Shown here: positions 48,940-61,396 of the stretch, one piece after another | Layout: each line of letters opens with the position of its first letter | How positions within the stretch are numbered: position 1 is the stretch's first letter | Assembly: GCA_030549335.1 (NCBI GenBank) | Contig: JAUKPH010000028.1 | Span: 2,108,001 to 2,172,000 of the forward strand | Length of the DNA: 64,000 nt | Direction of reading: 5' to 3' | Origin: Pontederia crassipes | Taxonomy: Eukaryota; Streptophyta; Magnoliopsida; Commelinales; Pontederiaceae | Made by a program: the position numbers and the translations under genes | Notes under the pieces: model-generated | Seen by the model: only the letters and a program-made list of their open reading frames with translations | What the model was told of the DNA's origin: nothing | Database searches by the model: none

Positions 48940-50193
48940 ATGGAGGACACAGCCGTGGAGATCCCTTCCTACTTCCTCTGCCCCATATCTCTGGAGCTGA
49001 TGCGCGACCCGGTGATCCTGTCCACCGGCATCACCTATGACCGTGCCAGCATCGAGCGCTGGGTCTTCGCCGACAGGCGCGACGTGTGCCCCGTCACCAA
49101 GCAGCCCCTGGGCGCCGACGTCGAGCTCACGCCCAACCATACGCTCCGGCGGCTGATCCAGGGCTGGTGCACCGTCAACTCCGCCGAGCGGTTCCCCACC
49201 CCGAGGGCGCCTATCGACAAGGCACAGATCGTCGCGATATTGGAGGACGCCCGGGCGCCGCAATCGCAGCTCGCCGCGCTCCGCAGGCTGAAGGCGATCG
49301 TGGCGGAGAGCGACAGAAACAGGCGATGCGTGGAGTGCACCCCAGGCGCGCTGGAGTTGTTGGTCTCCGTCATCGCGAGCTACGGCTTGAGCGCGAGCGC
49401 GGAGGAGGCGGCGGACGACGGCTTCCTCCCCTCGAGCAGCGGCGGCGCCTGCGACGAGGCGCTGGATATATTGTGCTCTCTTCAGTTGTCCGAGGAGGCC
49501 CTTCTCAGCATTGTCTCGACGCATGCGCGTATCGTGGAGTCGCTGACCGCGATCTTACAACGATACAACTACAAGTCGCGAGCCTACGCGATGCTCATCC
49601 TCAAGTCTTTGCTGGGAGCCATTTCACCGGTCGGACTGATCGGACTGAACGCGGAGTTCTACCAGGAGGTAGTGGGCGTCATCCGCGATCGGATCACCGT
49701 CCAGGCCACGAAGGCCGCGCTGCACGTGCTCATCGCGGTGAGCTCCTCTGGAAGGAACAGGGTCTCGGCGGTCGCAGCCGGTGCAGTCCCCGCCATGGTC
49801 GAGCTGCTGCTTGAGGAGCCGGAGAGGAGGGTGTCCGAGCTAGCCCTCGTGGCGCTGGACTTGTTCTGCGGGTGCGCGGAAGGGAGGGTGGAGCTGATCG
49901 GGCACGCGGCCGGCGTGCCAGTGGTGTCCAAGAAGGTGCTCCGGGTGTCCCACCTGGCGAGCGAGAAGGCCGTGAGGGTCCTGCACTCCGTGGCGAGGCG
50001 GTCAGCGACGCCGGCGCTGCTGCAGGAGATGGCGCAGGTTGGGGTGGTGTCGAAGCTGTGCCTGGTCCTGCAGGCGGACTGCACGCCCAAGACGAAGGAG
50101 AAGGCGAGGGAGATACTCAGGTTGCACTCCAGGGCGTGGAAGAGCTCCCCATGCTTGTCTCCTCAACTCAAAGTCTCCTATCCATCTAATTAA
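48940..50193 (+). CDS. PUB-type U-box E3 ubiquitin ligase with ARM repeats
   Basis: Intronless, 417 residues from the first ATG in frame. The U-box spans about residues 9-78 (YFLCPISLELMRDPVILSTG, TYDRASIERW, CPVTKQPLG, LTPNHTLRRLIQGWC), the module that recruits E2 enzymes. The rest is alpha-helical and Leu/Ala-rich with ARM-like units, for example ALDILCSLQLSEEALL, YAMLILKSLL, AVPAMVELLLEEPERRVSELAL and LASEKAVRVLHS. Length and architecture match the Arabidopsis PUB20-24 class (about 410-450 residues), known for roles in immunity and drought responses. The frame stays open upstream to 48799 but has no ATG there. Very GC-rich third positions, unlike its flanks. The substrate is unknown. Confidence 0.94.
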   Translation: MEDTAVEIPSYFLCPISLELMRDPVILSTGITYDRASIERWVFADRRDVCPVTKQPLGADVELTPNHTLRRLIQGWCTVNSAERFPTPRAPIDKAQIVAILEDARAPQSQLAALRRLKAIVAESDRNRRCVECTPGALELLVSVIASYGLSASAEEAADDGFLPSSSGGACDEALDILCSLQLSEEALLSIVSTHARIVESLTAILQRYNYKSRAYAMLILKSLLGAISPVGLIGLNAEFYQEVVGVIRDRITVQATKAALHVLIAVSSSGRNRVSAVAAGAVPAMVELLLEEPERRVSELALVALDLFCGCAEGRVELIGHAAGVPVVSKKVLRVSHLASEKAVRVLHSVARRSATPALLQEMAQVGVVSKLCLVLQADCTPKTKEKAREILRLHSRAWKSSPCLSPQLKVSYPSN

Positions 50194-52240
50194 TTAATTC
50201 CTACTATTTTCAAATTTTGCCTTTTCTTCTCCTTCAACATCTCAAAAAAGATTTTTTTTTCAATTATACAAAGTTTAATGTACATGATGATTGTAAAACA
50301 TTTGATTGAGAGATTCAAATTAATTTCAAGGTGTTACTTGAATTTGTTCACAAAATCTGTGGCATGGTGCACTGAGTTCAGTTCTTCAATTTAGCAATGG
50401 CCTGAGTTTATATTTTCAGTGTGTGATTGACTAAGTAAGCCTATATTTACACAAATGCAAATGCCGAAATAATAAAAAATTTAAAACATTTTTTTCTTTA
50501 TTAACTTGGATTTTCCCCCGGTTTCATGGTATATTTTTTTCTCTTTCAATAATTAGATCAAGACCTGCTTCGATGCATCCTCGGAGAGCTTACCTTCACC
50601 TATGAGTCATGATCTTCCCAAAAAGAAAAAAAATGGATTTGGCTTTGTTTAATTTAATTTTGATGGTTCTTATGGCATATATTACCCTTTTTAGCTTAAT
50701 TTCGAGAAGCTGTGCAGCTATATATCCATTTATTTTATTTTATATTAATGTAATCGATTCTATATATTATTCATTCCAACTGTCTCGACTTAATTATTGC
50801 TGACATGAAGATTGGATATGCCTTGCAGTACTGCAGCAAATTCCACGTTAATTTTGTCCCCCCATCCAAAAGGAAAACGGCACAATGTTCCTAATAAATA
50901 GTTTCAATACCTCCACTTCTTAAAAAAAAATAATTCTATAGATACTTGAGATCTTTTTCCCGATCAAAAGAGTTTCTTTTCTTATTTGATTAATTCGATT
51001 ACTTAAGCAATCATAGAGATCTTTCCCAATAATATATTTACCCTTCATATTTTTAGATGATACAAAATAGTTGGTAACTTGAAGTGCTATAACTAATTTA
51101 ATAGTTGAAGTTGATTTTAAAATTAAACAGTTACTTATTAAATTATAAAAAAATATAAATTATTATTTTATTAAAAATGATGATTTTTTTAATATTATAA
51201 TAAAAAACATGTGAAAAAAATATGTATATTCCAAAGACAAAATAGTACATAGATTAATAAAACTAATTAACTTCTTGGACTCACAAGATAAACTGGAATA
51301 CATAGGATAAAATTATAAGTACTTGTCAACTTTTTCTTTCAATTATCAAACAAAAAGATAATTTCAAACACTAGACTTTTTTGTTGTGATATCATGCAGC
51401 TCCTAATTTGAGGGCCACTACAAATTAAATGCGACAGCTTCATCTAAACCGTACGTGCATATATCTGATGCTGTAACACAAGAAATTTTTTTTTTACTTT
51501 CAAAATATGAACAAAACAATAATTTAAGTAACGGCTTAATCTTATTATGGATTCATTTGCAATGCAATTTGTAATCATTTGATGGAATTTGGCTAGGTTC
51601 ATACTACACATGGCATCATTTCTCAACTTCACACGTGTACATCCTTGTATATAATTAATTAAGTTTGTCGGCATTATAATATTTAATTTCATAATGACTT
51701 TTGTGGTTGAAGAAGCTTTTATACATACATAAACTCCTCTTTTGTGTCATCTCCTGACAATATATTTGTCGATTCCAATTAAACGTGACATGTTGTATTA
51801 GGAGTTGGTGTGTTATTTAATACCCTAATAATAAAAACTAATTGTCATGAAATTTAGAACTATATATTATGATGTATCGCATAGTGTCACATTTCTTTCG
51901 ACCTTCTTATTAGTTTTAGTTTTACATTCTTTTTCCTCTTCAACAACTCAAAGCAAAAAGATGTAATGCTTTCTGTCTTACAAGTTCGATCAGGACCATA
52001 CAAGTTATAATGTAAATGATGATGAGTATAACAGGATGATCGAGATATTATGTGAGAATTAAACAATTCATGACCTGAGCATGGTTTGAAATATGTGAGA
52101 ATTTATCTCGGTTAATAATTCTATAAGGCTCATTTATTTGCGCAACAACTGCGATTATGCTAATTAACGATTAATCGACGATTCCACGCTAACAAACTGA
52201 TGCCTTTGTTCTCGGTAAGAAACTACTAACCCTTTTAAAA
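50194..52240. other. gene-free AT-rich sequence between U-box and TMK genes
   Basis: Contains the U-box 3' UTR at its left end and the TMK promoter at its right. Short frames at 50609-50803 and 51444-51692 have no family resemblance. Confidence 0.45.
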
Positions 52241-52242
52241 AG

Positions 52243-52243
<1 letters not shown>

Positions 52244-52305
<62 letters not shown>
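52244..52305. repeat. (GA)n microsatellite in the TMK promoter
   Basis: Perfect GA run. A CT run (52467-52488) follows about 160 bases further on, near the expected leader. Confidence 0.95.
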
Positions 52306-52306
<1 letters not shown>

Positions 52307-52678
52307 AGTTTTTGTTATCAACGTCCGCTGAGCTTTCCTCCTCGTTTTGGGCTACAATGCTGCTGTTGTTATATCATCCAACTCAAAAACCCCAACTGAT
52401 TCCTCCTTTTTTGCTCCTGAATTGAACGAAAAGATACTTAGATGAATGATTTTGCTGACTTAGTCCTCTCTCTCTCTCTCTCTCTCTCGGTTTGCTGCAA
52501 GGAAGAAGAGATGATGTGCAAACTCCACTAGAAACCCAGAAAAACCTTTCCTTTACCCTTCCTTAAGTTCCAGTTCTCCTGGGGGATTTAAAAATGTACG
52601 CTGATGCCCCTGTCGATTGATGCTGTCCCGCAGTCGGATGGCCATTTGCTTTTGCGTTCCGAATGGAAATTAATGCAG

Positions 52679-52918
52679 GTGATTCCTCTTCTCCTTTTTC
52701 ATGTTTTGGACGTCTGAGTTGATTCCCCCATGCAATCTATGCCTTTGACCATATCGCATTCCTGCATTTGTTTCAGTGATTTCACTCGAATGCATAGAAT
52801 CATGTCAGAAAGTTGGCCAAATATTCATGTTTTCGTTGGTTATTTATTCTCTTTCTGTACTACGCGCTGTGCACGTGAAGGATTTGTTTGTGTATTCATG
52901 TTCCATTTGTTTTTGCAG
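52679..52918 (+). other. probable 5'-UTR intron of the TMK gene
   Basis: GCAG|GTGATT donor and TTTTTGCAG|CG acceptor bracket a T-rich 240-bp segment ending 17 bases before the ATG. The partial TMK copy at 62.3-62.8 kb keeps both the GAATGGAAATTAAT exon and a similar acceptor (TTTTGTAG|TGTCATG), which supports a real leader exon. Confidence 0.6.
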
Positions 52919-52935
52919 CGTCATGTTCGCGGAGA

Positions 52936-55900
52936 ATGGCATCCAACAATTGCGTCAAGATCCTATTTTTCTTTATCCTGTGCGTCGGGCCTGTCCTCGG
53001 CATCACCGATCCCGGCGATTACGCCGTCCTCGATAAGTTTCGCAAGGGACTGTCGAATGCGGAGCTCCTCAAATGGCCTACGGACAACGAGGACCCATGC
53101 GGCCCCCCGAAGTGGCCTCACGTCTTCTGTTCCGGCTCTCGGGTGACGCAGATCCAAGTTCAGAACATGGGACTCAGCGGCCCTCTCCCCGAGGACTTCA
53201 ACAAGCTCACCATGCTCAGCAACATCGGCCTCCAAAGAAATGAATTCAGCGGGAAGTTGCCATCATTCAATGGTCTGTCCAATTTGCAGTTCGCGTACCT
53301 CGGTGGCAATCAGTTCGACACCATCCCGGAGGACTTCTTTGTTGGCCTCGACAGACTGGAGGTTCTATCTTTGGATCATAACCCGTTGAATGGCAGCGGG
53401 TGGATGTTGCCGCAAGATTTGCAGAATTCAGCACAGCTGAGGAATCTAACGCTCATGGACTGTCATCTCACTGGTCCTCTCCCGGATTTCCTGGGGAAAA
53501 TGAATTCTTTGACAGTTTTGAAGCTTTCTTACAACAGTCTCGGCGGAGAGATTCCGGCGAGTTATTCGAGGCTGCCGCTGCAAATTCTGTGGCTGAACAA
53601 TCAGAACGGACCGCAGTTGTCGGGATCACTCGACGCCATTGCCTCAATGACAATGCTGAATGATGCTTGGCTTCATGGGAATCAGTTCTCTGGGAGGATT
53701 CCAAGCTCAATTGGCGCTTTGGTTTCTTTGCGACGCATGTGGCTGAATAATAACCTGCTAGTTGGCCGTGTGCCCGACGACCTGATCAACCTGCCATCCC
53801 TTCAAGACTTGAAATTGAATAACAACATGCTTGTGGGGCCAGTTCCGAAGGCAAGATTCAGTAGTTTTTCATATGCTGGTAATTCCTTTTGCCAATCTGT
53901 ACCAGGAGTCCCTTGCTCGCCTGAAGTCACAGCACTCTTAGATTTTCTTGAAGGCGTCGACTACAACGTGCGTCTATCAGGTTCTTGGACGGGAAATGAT
54001 CCCTGTGTTTGGACCGGCGTATCATGCTCCAATGATAAGAAGGTTTCCGTCATGAATCTTCCAAATTACAACCTGACAGGCACAATCAGTCCTTCACTTG
54101 CAAAACTAGATTCTCTGATCAGTGTCGTACTTCGCAACAACAGTATTACCGGTAAAATCCCTTCTGGGATGACAACTATGAAATCCTTAAAGACTTTGGA
54201 TCTCTCTTATAATATCATCTCGCCTCCTGTACCATCATTTCCAGCAAGAGTGGAGCTCATTCTTGATGGAAACAATTTGTTGTTCAATTCAGAATCTCCC
54301 GAATCACCTTCCAATGCGTCACCTCCAGTAAATGGTTCACCCAGTACTCCAGTAGCCTCATCCTCTTCACCTGGCACAAGAAATTACTCGAAGAGTCCCA
54401 AAAATAAAAGTATTGTTATAGGACTTGTTACAGGTGGGCTGGCTACTTTACTTGGTGCAGTTGCAGTACTGTTCTTTTATTGCCATCAGAAAGGGAAAAA
54501 GAAGGCACATCCTGCATCAAGATGCATCATCGACCGTCCTGGGCATTCTGGTCCAGAAAATTTTGTTAAAATTGATATCACAAGCAGCGACGGCAGCAAC
54601 ATGGTTGCTACCGAACAGAGCTTATGTAGTGATGGCACGATTGAGACACCCACGGTCGACCCACAAAACTTCTCAATACCATTTCAGAGTCTCCGAAATG
54701 CCACGCGCAGCTTTACATCGGAGAACGTACTCGGCCAAGGCGGATTTGGTGTGGTCTACAAGGGGGAGCTGGACGGGAAAATGGTAGCAGTTAAGAGGAT
54801 GGAGAGCTCATTTCTGAGTGCCAAGGGTTTGCATGAGTTTCGTGCTGAAATTGAAATCATTTCGAAGTGTCGACACTACAACTTGGTTTCAGTAATCGGT
54901 CATTCTGTGAGCGACAATGAGAGGCTATTAGTGTACGAGTATATGCCTCGAGGTGATCTGAGCAAGCACCTTTTCCGGTGGAAACAACTTGGCTTGCAAC
55001 CCTTGTCCTGGAGGAAGAGGCTTAAGATTGCTCTGGATGTTGCTCGGGGAATGGAATACCTCCACAACTTGGCCCTTGAACGCTTCATCCACAGAGATCT
55101 CAAGCCCTCAAACATTCTCCTTGGCAATGATTATAGAGCAAAAATTTCAGATTTTGGTCTGGCGAAGTTGGCTCCTGAAGGCAAAAATTCCTTTGCGACG
55201 CAACTCGCTGGGACATTTGGTTATTTAGCCCCAGAATATGCTGGTAAAATGCTTAATTTGCCTTTAATATACTTTATATTTGAGTTATTTTACTTAATTG
55301 TTTTTGCACATAAAAAAGAGAAGAATTGTTAATGAAACTTCTTTAGCATCGAAGTATTAATTGAACACCTGGGACCTCAAAGATTGAGCTTCCTGTTCTA
55401 AGAATTCAAAGATGTTTCAATAGTATGTTTTTTGCATCAGAATCGCATACTTTATTTTTGCTGATGCATTAACTCGTATCTTGTCCTAGCTAGAAGATGC
55501 AGCAGTGCATCCCTCCTGTGTTTTACTCATCCATAATCGTTAAGTTTTTCTTCATGATCGAAGAGATCAGAAAAAGACTGGATACCTTGTGTACAAGGGG
55601 TGTGTGTGCTATCATTTGTTGTTGAGCTTCCTGTTTTAGGAATTCAGAATTTCTTTAACAATATATTTTAGCATCAGAATTGTGTACTTTTTTTTCATTT
55701 CACATAAAAAAAAGTAATTGCATTTGACTCGTATCTTTTCCCAGCTAGAACTCTGTCAAGATATGCTTACTCTTCCATAACCGCTTTAAGTTTGTCATGA
55801 AAACAGCGACAGGAAAAGTTACAACGAAGGTTGACGTCTACAGCTTCGGAGTTGTTCTAGTTGAGTTATTGACCGGTCTGATGGCAGTGGACAACCAGCG

Positions 55901-56333
55901 CACGGAGGAAAGCCGTCATCTGGTCACATGGTTTGGACGTATGAGAACCAACGAGGAGAAGCTCCGGAGCATCGTTGACCCATCACTCGATCTGACAGAT
56001 GACAACTTTCAGCATATCTCCATCGTTGCAGAACTTGCAGGGCACTGTACTGCACTAGATCCACAACAGCGACCCGGCATGGGTCACGCAGTAAGCGTTC
56101 TTGCGCCTCTGGTCGACGAATGGAAGCCCATGAGGAGCGAAGACCTTGGGAGCGAGGAGGAATGTTCAGGCGTCGACTTCCGCCAACCTCTTCTTCAGGT
56201 GGTACAGGGATGGAAGGTGGAAGACGGTGACCCCAGGAGAGTGACGAGTTCATCAAGCCTTGACAACAGTAAAGAAAGCATCCCGAGCAGACCCGATGGA
56301 CTCGGAGCAACTTTCGATTCTCCTCGAACGTAG
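52936..56333 (+). CDS. TMK-type leucine-rich-repeat receptor kinase, two coding exons
   Basis: Exon 1 is 52936-55243 and exon 2 is 55807-56333. The phase-1 intron (GCTG|GTAAAA...AAACAG|CGACAGG) joins PEYA to ATGKVTTKVDVYSFG. Total 944 residues, close to Arabidopsis TMK1 (942). Signal peptide 1-22; LRRs in two blocks separated by a Cys-containing island (GSWTGNDPCVWTGVSC); Ser/Pro-rich linker; membrane helix about 492-516 (IVIGLVTGGLATLLG). The kinase has GQGGFG at 600-605, K620, HRDLKPSN with D721, DFG at 739-741 and APE at 765-767, so it looks active. Family role: plasma-membrane TMKs act in auxin perception at the cell surface with ABP1-type partners and in growth control. An alternative read-through of exon 1 would stop at 55332 in the intron and truncate the kinase. 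Confidence 0.95.
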
Positions 56334-56339
56334 ATACCA

Positions 56340-56720
56340 AAATTTATCTTTAGGAGTTGTTTCAATTCATCATAGCATGCGCGCGTTCATGGTTGTGATT
56401 ATTAGATATCACAGCAGCTAATAAAGTTAATTTGTAGTCCGAAAACAGAGTGAAACTACGAGCAACTGGTTATATGCAATGAGAATTTGTTCTTTGTTCT
56501 CCTCCTACAGGCAGGTGCAGTTGACTGCTGCAGAAAACGAAGCAACATGTATATTTTGTTATTGATGACTTTTTATTACTAATAAGTTAGATTTATTACT
56601 AATATGTTATAACTTACAACTTATATATATATATATATATATATATATGGTATTAGGATTTAGTTCCCATGCTATCAACTTGGTGCTGATCATCCACGGT
56701 TTATACTATTTGATCTATTT
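56340..56720. other. TMK 3' flank with (AT)n tract
   Basis: Presumed 3' UTR, then AT-rich DNA with a TA microsatellite at 56622-56648. No further gene. Confidence 0.5.
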
Positions 56721-56929
56721 ATGGCCGATTCACGATCGACGGCCGAGATTACGTCCTATTTTTTTCTAATGACCTCGGCCGCAGCTGCGCTCTCCTCTCT
56801 CTCTCGACCTTGCCGCCGTGCGCTCGATTCTCCCCGCAGTCTCTCTCGACCTCTCCACGACAACGTGATCCTCCCCGCTGCCGTGCGCTCGATCGACCCT
56901 CCGCTAGCCGACATCGGCTGCTGCCGTCC

Positions 56930-57350
56930 GATCTCTCGCTGTCCCCCGACCAAATCTACACGTTCTCAGGCCAGATTTGCGTGTTCTCCCCGCCGTCAGT
57001 CGATCTCTCGCCCCCGCCGCCGCTTCTCGCCCCCACCACCGTTCTCTCGCTTGTCGCCCCCGCCTCCGTTCTCTCGCCCTGCTGCCTCCGTTTTATCGCC
57101 CCACCAGCGCCGCTCTCTCGCCCCGTCGCCTCCGTTCTCTCGCCCTCGCCGTTGCTCTCTCGCCCTCCTCCGTTGCTCTCTCGCCCCGCCGCCTCCGTTC
57201 TCTCACCCTCGCCGTTGCTCTCTCGCCCTCCTCCGTCGCTCTCTCGTCCCCCTCCACCACTCTCTTGCCCCACCGTCGTCGCTCTCTCGTCCCGCCAGCA
57301 CCGTTCTCTTGCTCCGCCGCCGCCGCTCTCTCGCCCTGCCGCCCCATCTC
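56930..57350 (+). repeat. CTCTCGCCC short-period array
   Basis: About 20 imperfect units of the type CCGCCGCTCTCTCGCCC follow one another. Open frames in all phases are compositional. A shorter reverse-complement array lies at 58495-58672, so the two could pair as a large hairpin. Confidence 0.85.
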
Positions 57351-57469
57351 TCACCAATTACGCTCTCGTCGAGGTTGCCCATCAAACCTGCTAATAAAAT
57401 TATTTTCTAATTCAATTACGTAATATGATTCTACGTGCATTAAATTAATTTTTTATCTTTCAGGTATAA

Positions 57470-57652
57470 ATGGATGATGTTGAATTAATTGAAGAAATTG
57501 ACAATCATGGTCTTCTTCAACATATGGAAGGTGGAGAAAGTAACGAGGAGTTGAATGTTTCTAAAGATGGCAATGATAATTGTGATGGACATGCATATAT
57601 GATGACAATGATGAAGAACATGTCAAGAATGCAGAAGAAGCTCATGGGATAA
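57470..57652 (+). CDS. short acidic hypothetical protein, TE-associated
   Basis: 60 codons starting just after an intron-like acceptor (TTTCAG|GTATAA). Acidic N-terminus (DDVELIEEIDNHGLLQ), then a Met/Lys-rich end. No family recognised. It sits between the two opposed CTCTCGCCC arrays and is probably part of an unidentified mobile element rather than a host gene. Confidence 0.3.
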   Translation: MDDVELIEEIDNHGLLQHMEGGESNEELNVSKDGNDNCDGHAYMMTMMKNMSRMQKKLMG

Positions 57653-58219
57653 TGCTGGAGTGTTTGCCAAGCATGGAATGCTTAACTGTTGTGTCTTTGT
57701 GGAAATTCTATGCGAGAACTTGTTTAGCGACATTTTGTTTACTGTTTTAAAGCGCTATTGTAAAATTTTTTAATTATTCATGTTATGGATTTGTTACCCT
57801 ATTATGTGCTCTTTTGATGGCGGGCATGGTTGATCATGTGGCACACTTTGGAAGTTTTGCAGTAGTAATGCAGAATTTGTTACCCTGTTATGAGTTAAGC
57901 TGTTGTGTGGATCCCTCCGTTTGTGTTGTACTGAGATCGATATGTTCGATTCGATCATTGTATTGTTCAATTCTATTGGGATCGAATCCATCTAATATTT
58001 ACATATGGAAAAGCAAAGGAAAGAGGTTCACGGATATTGCATCTATCAAATGAATCCTTTCTTCTTTAAAACATCCAACATCGCTAAGAAGCGTACACAT
58101 ATTACATCGGAAATCTTGAAACAATGTCGCATCACATTACATTCATAGATAAGCGTGTACATATTACATCGCACATATTACATAACACATATTACATCTT
58201 CATATGAAAATAAAGACAA

Positions 58220-58320
58220 TCATGACAATAGACCATTTATAACTTGTGTGGCTCTAGGTTCAAAGGATGCATCCATCCATTCGAAGTGTCGACAAGCACC
58301 GTGTTACTGTCAACAAACAA
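58220..58320 (-). pseudogene. GRF-type zinc-finger remnant, TE-associated
   Basis: On the minus strand the short stretch CRHFEWMDASFEPRATQVI, followed by NGLL and a stop, resembles the C-terminal half of the GRF zinc finger (pattern C..F.WxD), often found in plant TE-linked proteins. The first half is not readable. Based on very little sequence. Confidence 0.35.
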
Positions 58321-58360
58321 ATTATGACAAATTGTCAAAGTGCAATATATAAAAAAAATA

Positions 58361-58446
58361 GACATCCATACAACTCACCCTGTAAAATCGACATCCATAC
58401 AACCCACCCCGTAAAATTGACATCCATACAACTCACCCCCTAAAAT
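58361..58446 (+). repeat. 29-bp tandem repeat, 3 units
   Basis: GACATCCATACAACYCACC with the linker YGTAAAAT recurs at 58361, 58390 and 58419. Confidence 0.95.
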
Positions 58447-58494
58447 TAATATTAATGAAATTTTAATCAAAATATAAGCTTTATGATCGGCGCG

Positions 58495-58672
58495 AGGCGA
58501 GAGAGCAGTGGCGGCGGGGGGCGAGAGAGCGGTCGGTGCCGAGGTGAAAGAAGTGGTCAGCGGCGGGATGAGAGAGTAGCGGCGGCGGGGCGAGAGAGCG
58601 GCAGAGGGGGCGAGAGAGCGGCGGTGGGGGCGAGAGCAGCGCTGGCGGGGCGAGAGAACGGCGGCGGCGGGG
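58495..58672 (-). repeat. reverse-oriented CTCTCGCCC array
   Basis: GGGGCGAGAGAGCGGCGG units, the reverse complement of the array at 56930-57350, about 1.15 kb away. Confidence 0.85.
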
Positions 58673-58689
58673 TTCCATATGACCTGATG

Positions 58690-60310
58690 CGAAATGTGCA
58701 ATCACTATAAAACTGATGTGAAATGTGCAATCCTTCCAAATGAAAGAACCTGACTCGGGTTCCATATGACCTGGCCCGGATTATGTCCAGTTGGGACCTG
58801 GTTCTATCGAACTCAGCCTAGACCGGTCATTATCGTGAGCTCGAAGTTTTGCGATTGGTACGACCTGGCCCAGGTTTAGGCCGAGGAAGACAATTAGGTG
58901 TGAGGCTCGTCCCGACTCGACGTCTCCCCGACCCGGCTCGGGTTATGCATATTTTTTCAAGACTACATCTGATAAAAAATGTGACATGGGCAATCCCTTT
59001 ACTCGGCCCAGATTTCAACTGAATAATGACAATCTTTATGATCTTTAAGCCCCATATTGTGTAGTTAAACCTGATCTGATTGTAGTTATACATACGCTAC
59101 TTATGCCTCTGATTTATTCCATGAGCACATTAGTAGTTGTAATGAAATCTCATGTATTACGATTATGATATTAGATTAAATGAGCGTCCAATCCCCTTGT
59201 GGATGACATCGATGAACTTTTAAATGGACTCTACCTCTCAAGCGTCCAATTTGTGGACGGAGAACATATGACCACAATAAAATCCTATGATTTTTATAAG
59301 TCCCGTCCACTTGATTAATGACTTATTTATATGAAAATGGAAAGATGAACCGGAGCTACCCCTGCTCCATATGCCCTTGATTGATTCGAGTGATCAAAGG
59401 ATAGGTTCACGACTTATAAAATAAATGAAGGGTTACCATTTGTCCTATCTAGATGGGCGTTTCTCTCCACAGATGTTTTCGTCTTGTGCGAAGTCATCTT
59501 GCTCGACGGAACTGACCATGGCACTGATTCCCCATCAGCTCACCATGGTCTAGATAGCTGCACATTTGTGTGCTTACAATGGTATTTCCTAAAAGTGGAA
59601 AGCTCTTTTAATTTATGAACAAGATGAAAGAACATAAATGACCAAAAGATGGATGAAAGGGCTTTGTCCTTATGAATATGAATATGAACCATGAATATGA
59701 ACCATGAATATGAATGATTAATATGAACACGAATATGGAAAAGAAAGGAAATGAAAGCACGAACTATGATCCCTTTTATCGACTCTTCTGTTATGATTCA
59801 CTCTTATACTCGATTTTCATGTTTACCTCATGCTTATTATGATGGAACTAATCCATGACTTATACGAATTCACACTTAACTTTATTCTAACGATTGAGCT
59901 TGCTTCCATATGTGATCCCCACATGTACATGATGACGATGTGTGCTGAGTTAATGTGTGTGCGACAGCTACAGTTCAGGTGGCGTGTGCACATGATTATC
60001 TTAGAGTCTAATATGAATCTTATGTTTTTCCGTTATATCAAGTTGTATTTTTATTTAGATGAAACCTATCAAGTTGTATCAGATCATGAATTTTTGTATA
60101 CCTAATACTAAGACATTTGGATGTACCTTTATCTATTTAGCTTTCATATTTTTTTTATTATTGTATTATTTTATTTATTAAGTCTTCCACTTACATATCA
60201 CTTTTCTTAACCATTCAGGTCAATAAAAGAGTCAAAGAAAGACCGAAAAAAGTAACGATCAAAAGAAATTATCGTCATGTGACGAGGTTGAATTTTGGGA
60301 CATTAGAAGT
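58690..60310 (+). mobile_element. degenerate gypsy-LTR-like sequence
   Basis: Boxes such as CTCGGGTTCCATATGACCTGGCCC near 58750 (read in short words), AT-rich middle, AAGTCTTCCACTTA near 60180 and a final TTTTGGGACATTA near 60297 repeat the order of the LTR at 7887-10669, which ends GGGACATTACA. The start is not delimited, and a tandem GAATATGAACCAT repeat lies at about 59676-59750. Confidence 0.4.
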
Positions 60311-61050
60311 TGTCTTCCCAGTTTGGACCTTATACATAGTTTTGAAGTTTTTGTTGATCCAACTTGCTCCCTTTAAGTCCTCCCCTTGAAACCAACACTC
60401 ATTTATTTTTCTTGAATAAACTTAAGTTCTCTTCTTCATGGGCCTCCGGCTTGTGCCCTCTAAAGAGAATTTTTTAGCTATTCTTTTTTCTGTCTTTGAG
60501 GTATTTGGAACTTGCAAAATGACATTCGTTTTCAGTCCAAGCGAGTAACCGCCAAAGTGCTTTAGGAAAGGGCTTTGACAAATTTTCACAAATTTGTTGC
60601 ATTTGTCACCCATGCCCCCGAGGTAATTTGCCCAAAAGACCCTAACGTATCCGGTGGGGTGGCTCAATTCTAACGGCTCATTCTCTAGAGCCGGTGGGGT
60701 TAGGGATATCGTTTCACTTTCATACTAGTGTTTTTCTTTTTGCAAGGTCGGGTGTCGTACTTTCCATTTTGTTTTGTAGTCCTAAACTTGGGCTTTACTT
60801 TTGGGTCTTTGTCGGTGTGCTCAGCATGGAATTACTCACATCAAGATCTGTCTTGACTCGTAGTTGTTTGTTCACATCATCTCTAGGTCTCATTGTTGCC
60901 CGTGGTGTCTCCGTGTTGTCACTACAGACATTCACAACATCCTCCGCACTTATCTCCGATTGATGTTGCCTTCTGCCCTCGCACCAATAATTTTGGTGTG
61001 AATTTTCTTGCATCTTTTGATCGCCAGCATGGTGAATATTTTTTAGAAGT
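60311..61050. other. unrecognised sequence with opposed open frames
   Basis: Frames at 60422-60667 (-) and 60795-61103 (-) are open but match no family recognised. Less AT-rich than surrounding DNA, so it could be decayed internal transposon or gene-duplicate sequence. Confidence 0.3.
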
Positions 61051-61053
61051 AGC

Positions 61054-61135
61054 GATGAGAAGCTCATTGATATGGCAGACGACAACTTTCGGGGTATGTC
61101 CATCCTTGTAGATTTTGCTGCGCATTGTACCGCAT
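61054..61135 (+). pseudogene. TMK kinase-domain fragment
   Basis: GATGAGAAGCTC, then GACGACAACTTTCGGGGTAT and CGCATTGTACCGCA align in order with exon 2 of the TMK gene at about 55954-56054 (GACAACTTTCAGCATAT, GGGCACTGTACTGCA); roughly three quarters of about 60 aligned bases agree by eye. Encodes DDNFRGMSILVDFAAHCTA, compared with DDNFQHISIVAELAGHCTA, then a stop. A short deletion removes part of the preceding segment. No other kinase motifs nearby. Confidence 0.75.
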
Positions 61136-61396
61136 AAGCTCATTAATATTAATTTCCTAATATTATTTTCTTACAGTAGAATTCTTTTTATTTAGCCTTT
61201 CATGTTGTAAGGTTGTTTGCCATTTGGACTCGATTAAAAATTGATTTCATTTTTAAAAAAAAAACTTGTAAAAAATACCATCATTATTAATGGGAACCCA
61301 CGAATCAATCACATACTATAAATATCATATTTTTTTATGGACACAACAACAAAATCCGAATGTTAGCTTGTAATAATAAATTATTTGATTATTTAC

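Noticed and set aside
49086-49814. Long frame of 242 codons overlapping the U-box gene
   Set aside because: Shadow of the GC-rich U-box coding frame; no domain and no start context.
56721-57423. Long Pro/Arg/Ser-rich frames of up to 229 codons
   Set aside because: All phases are open because of the CTCTCGCCC array; no domain, and the opposite strand is equally open.
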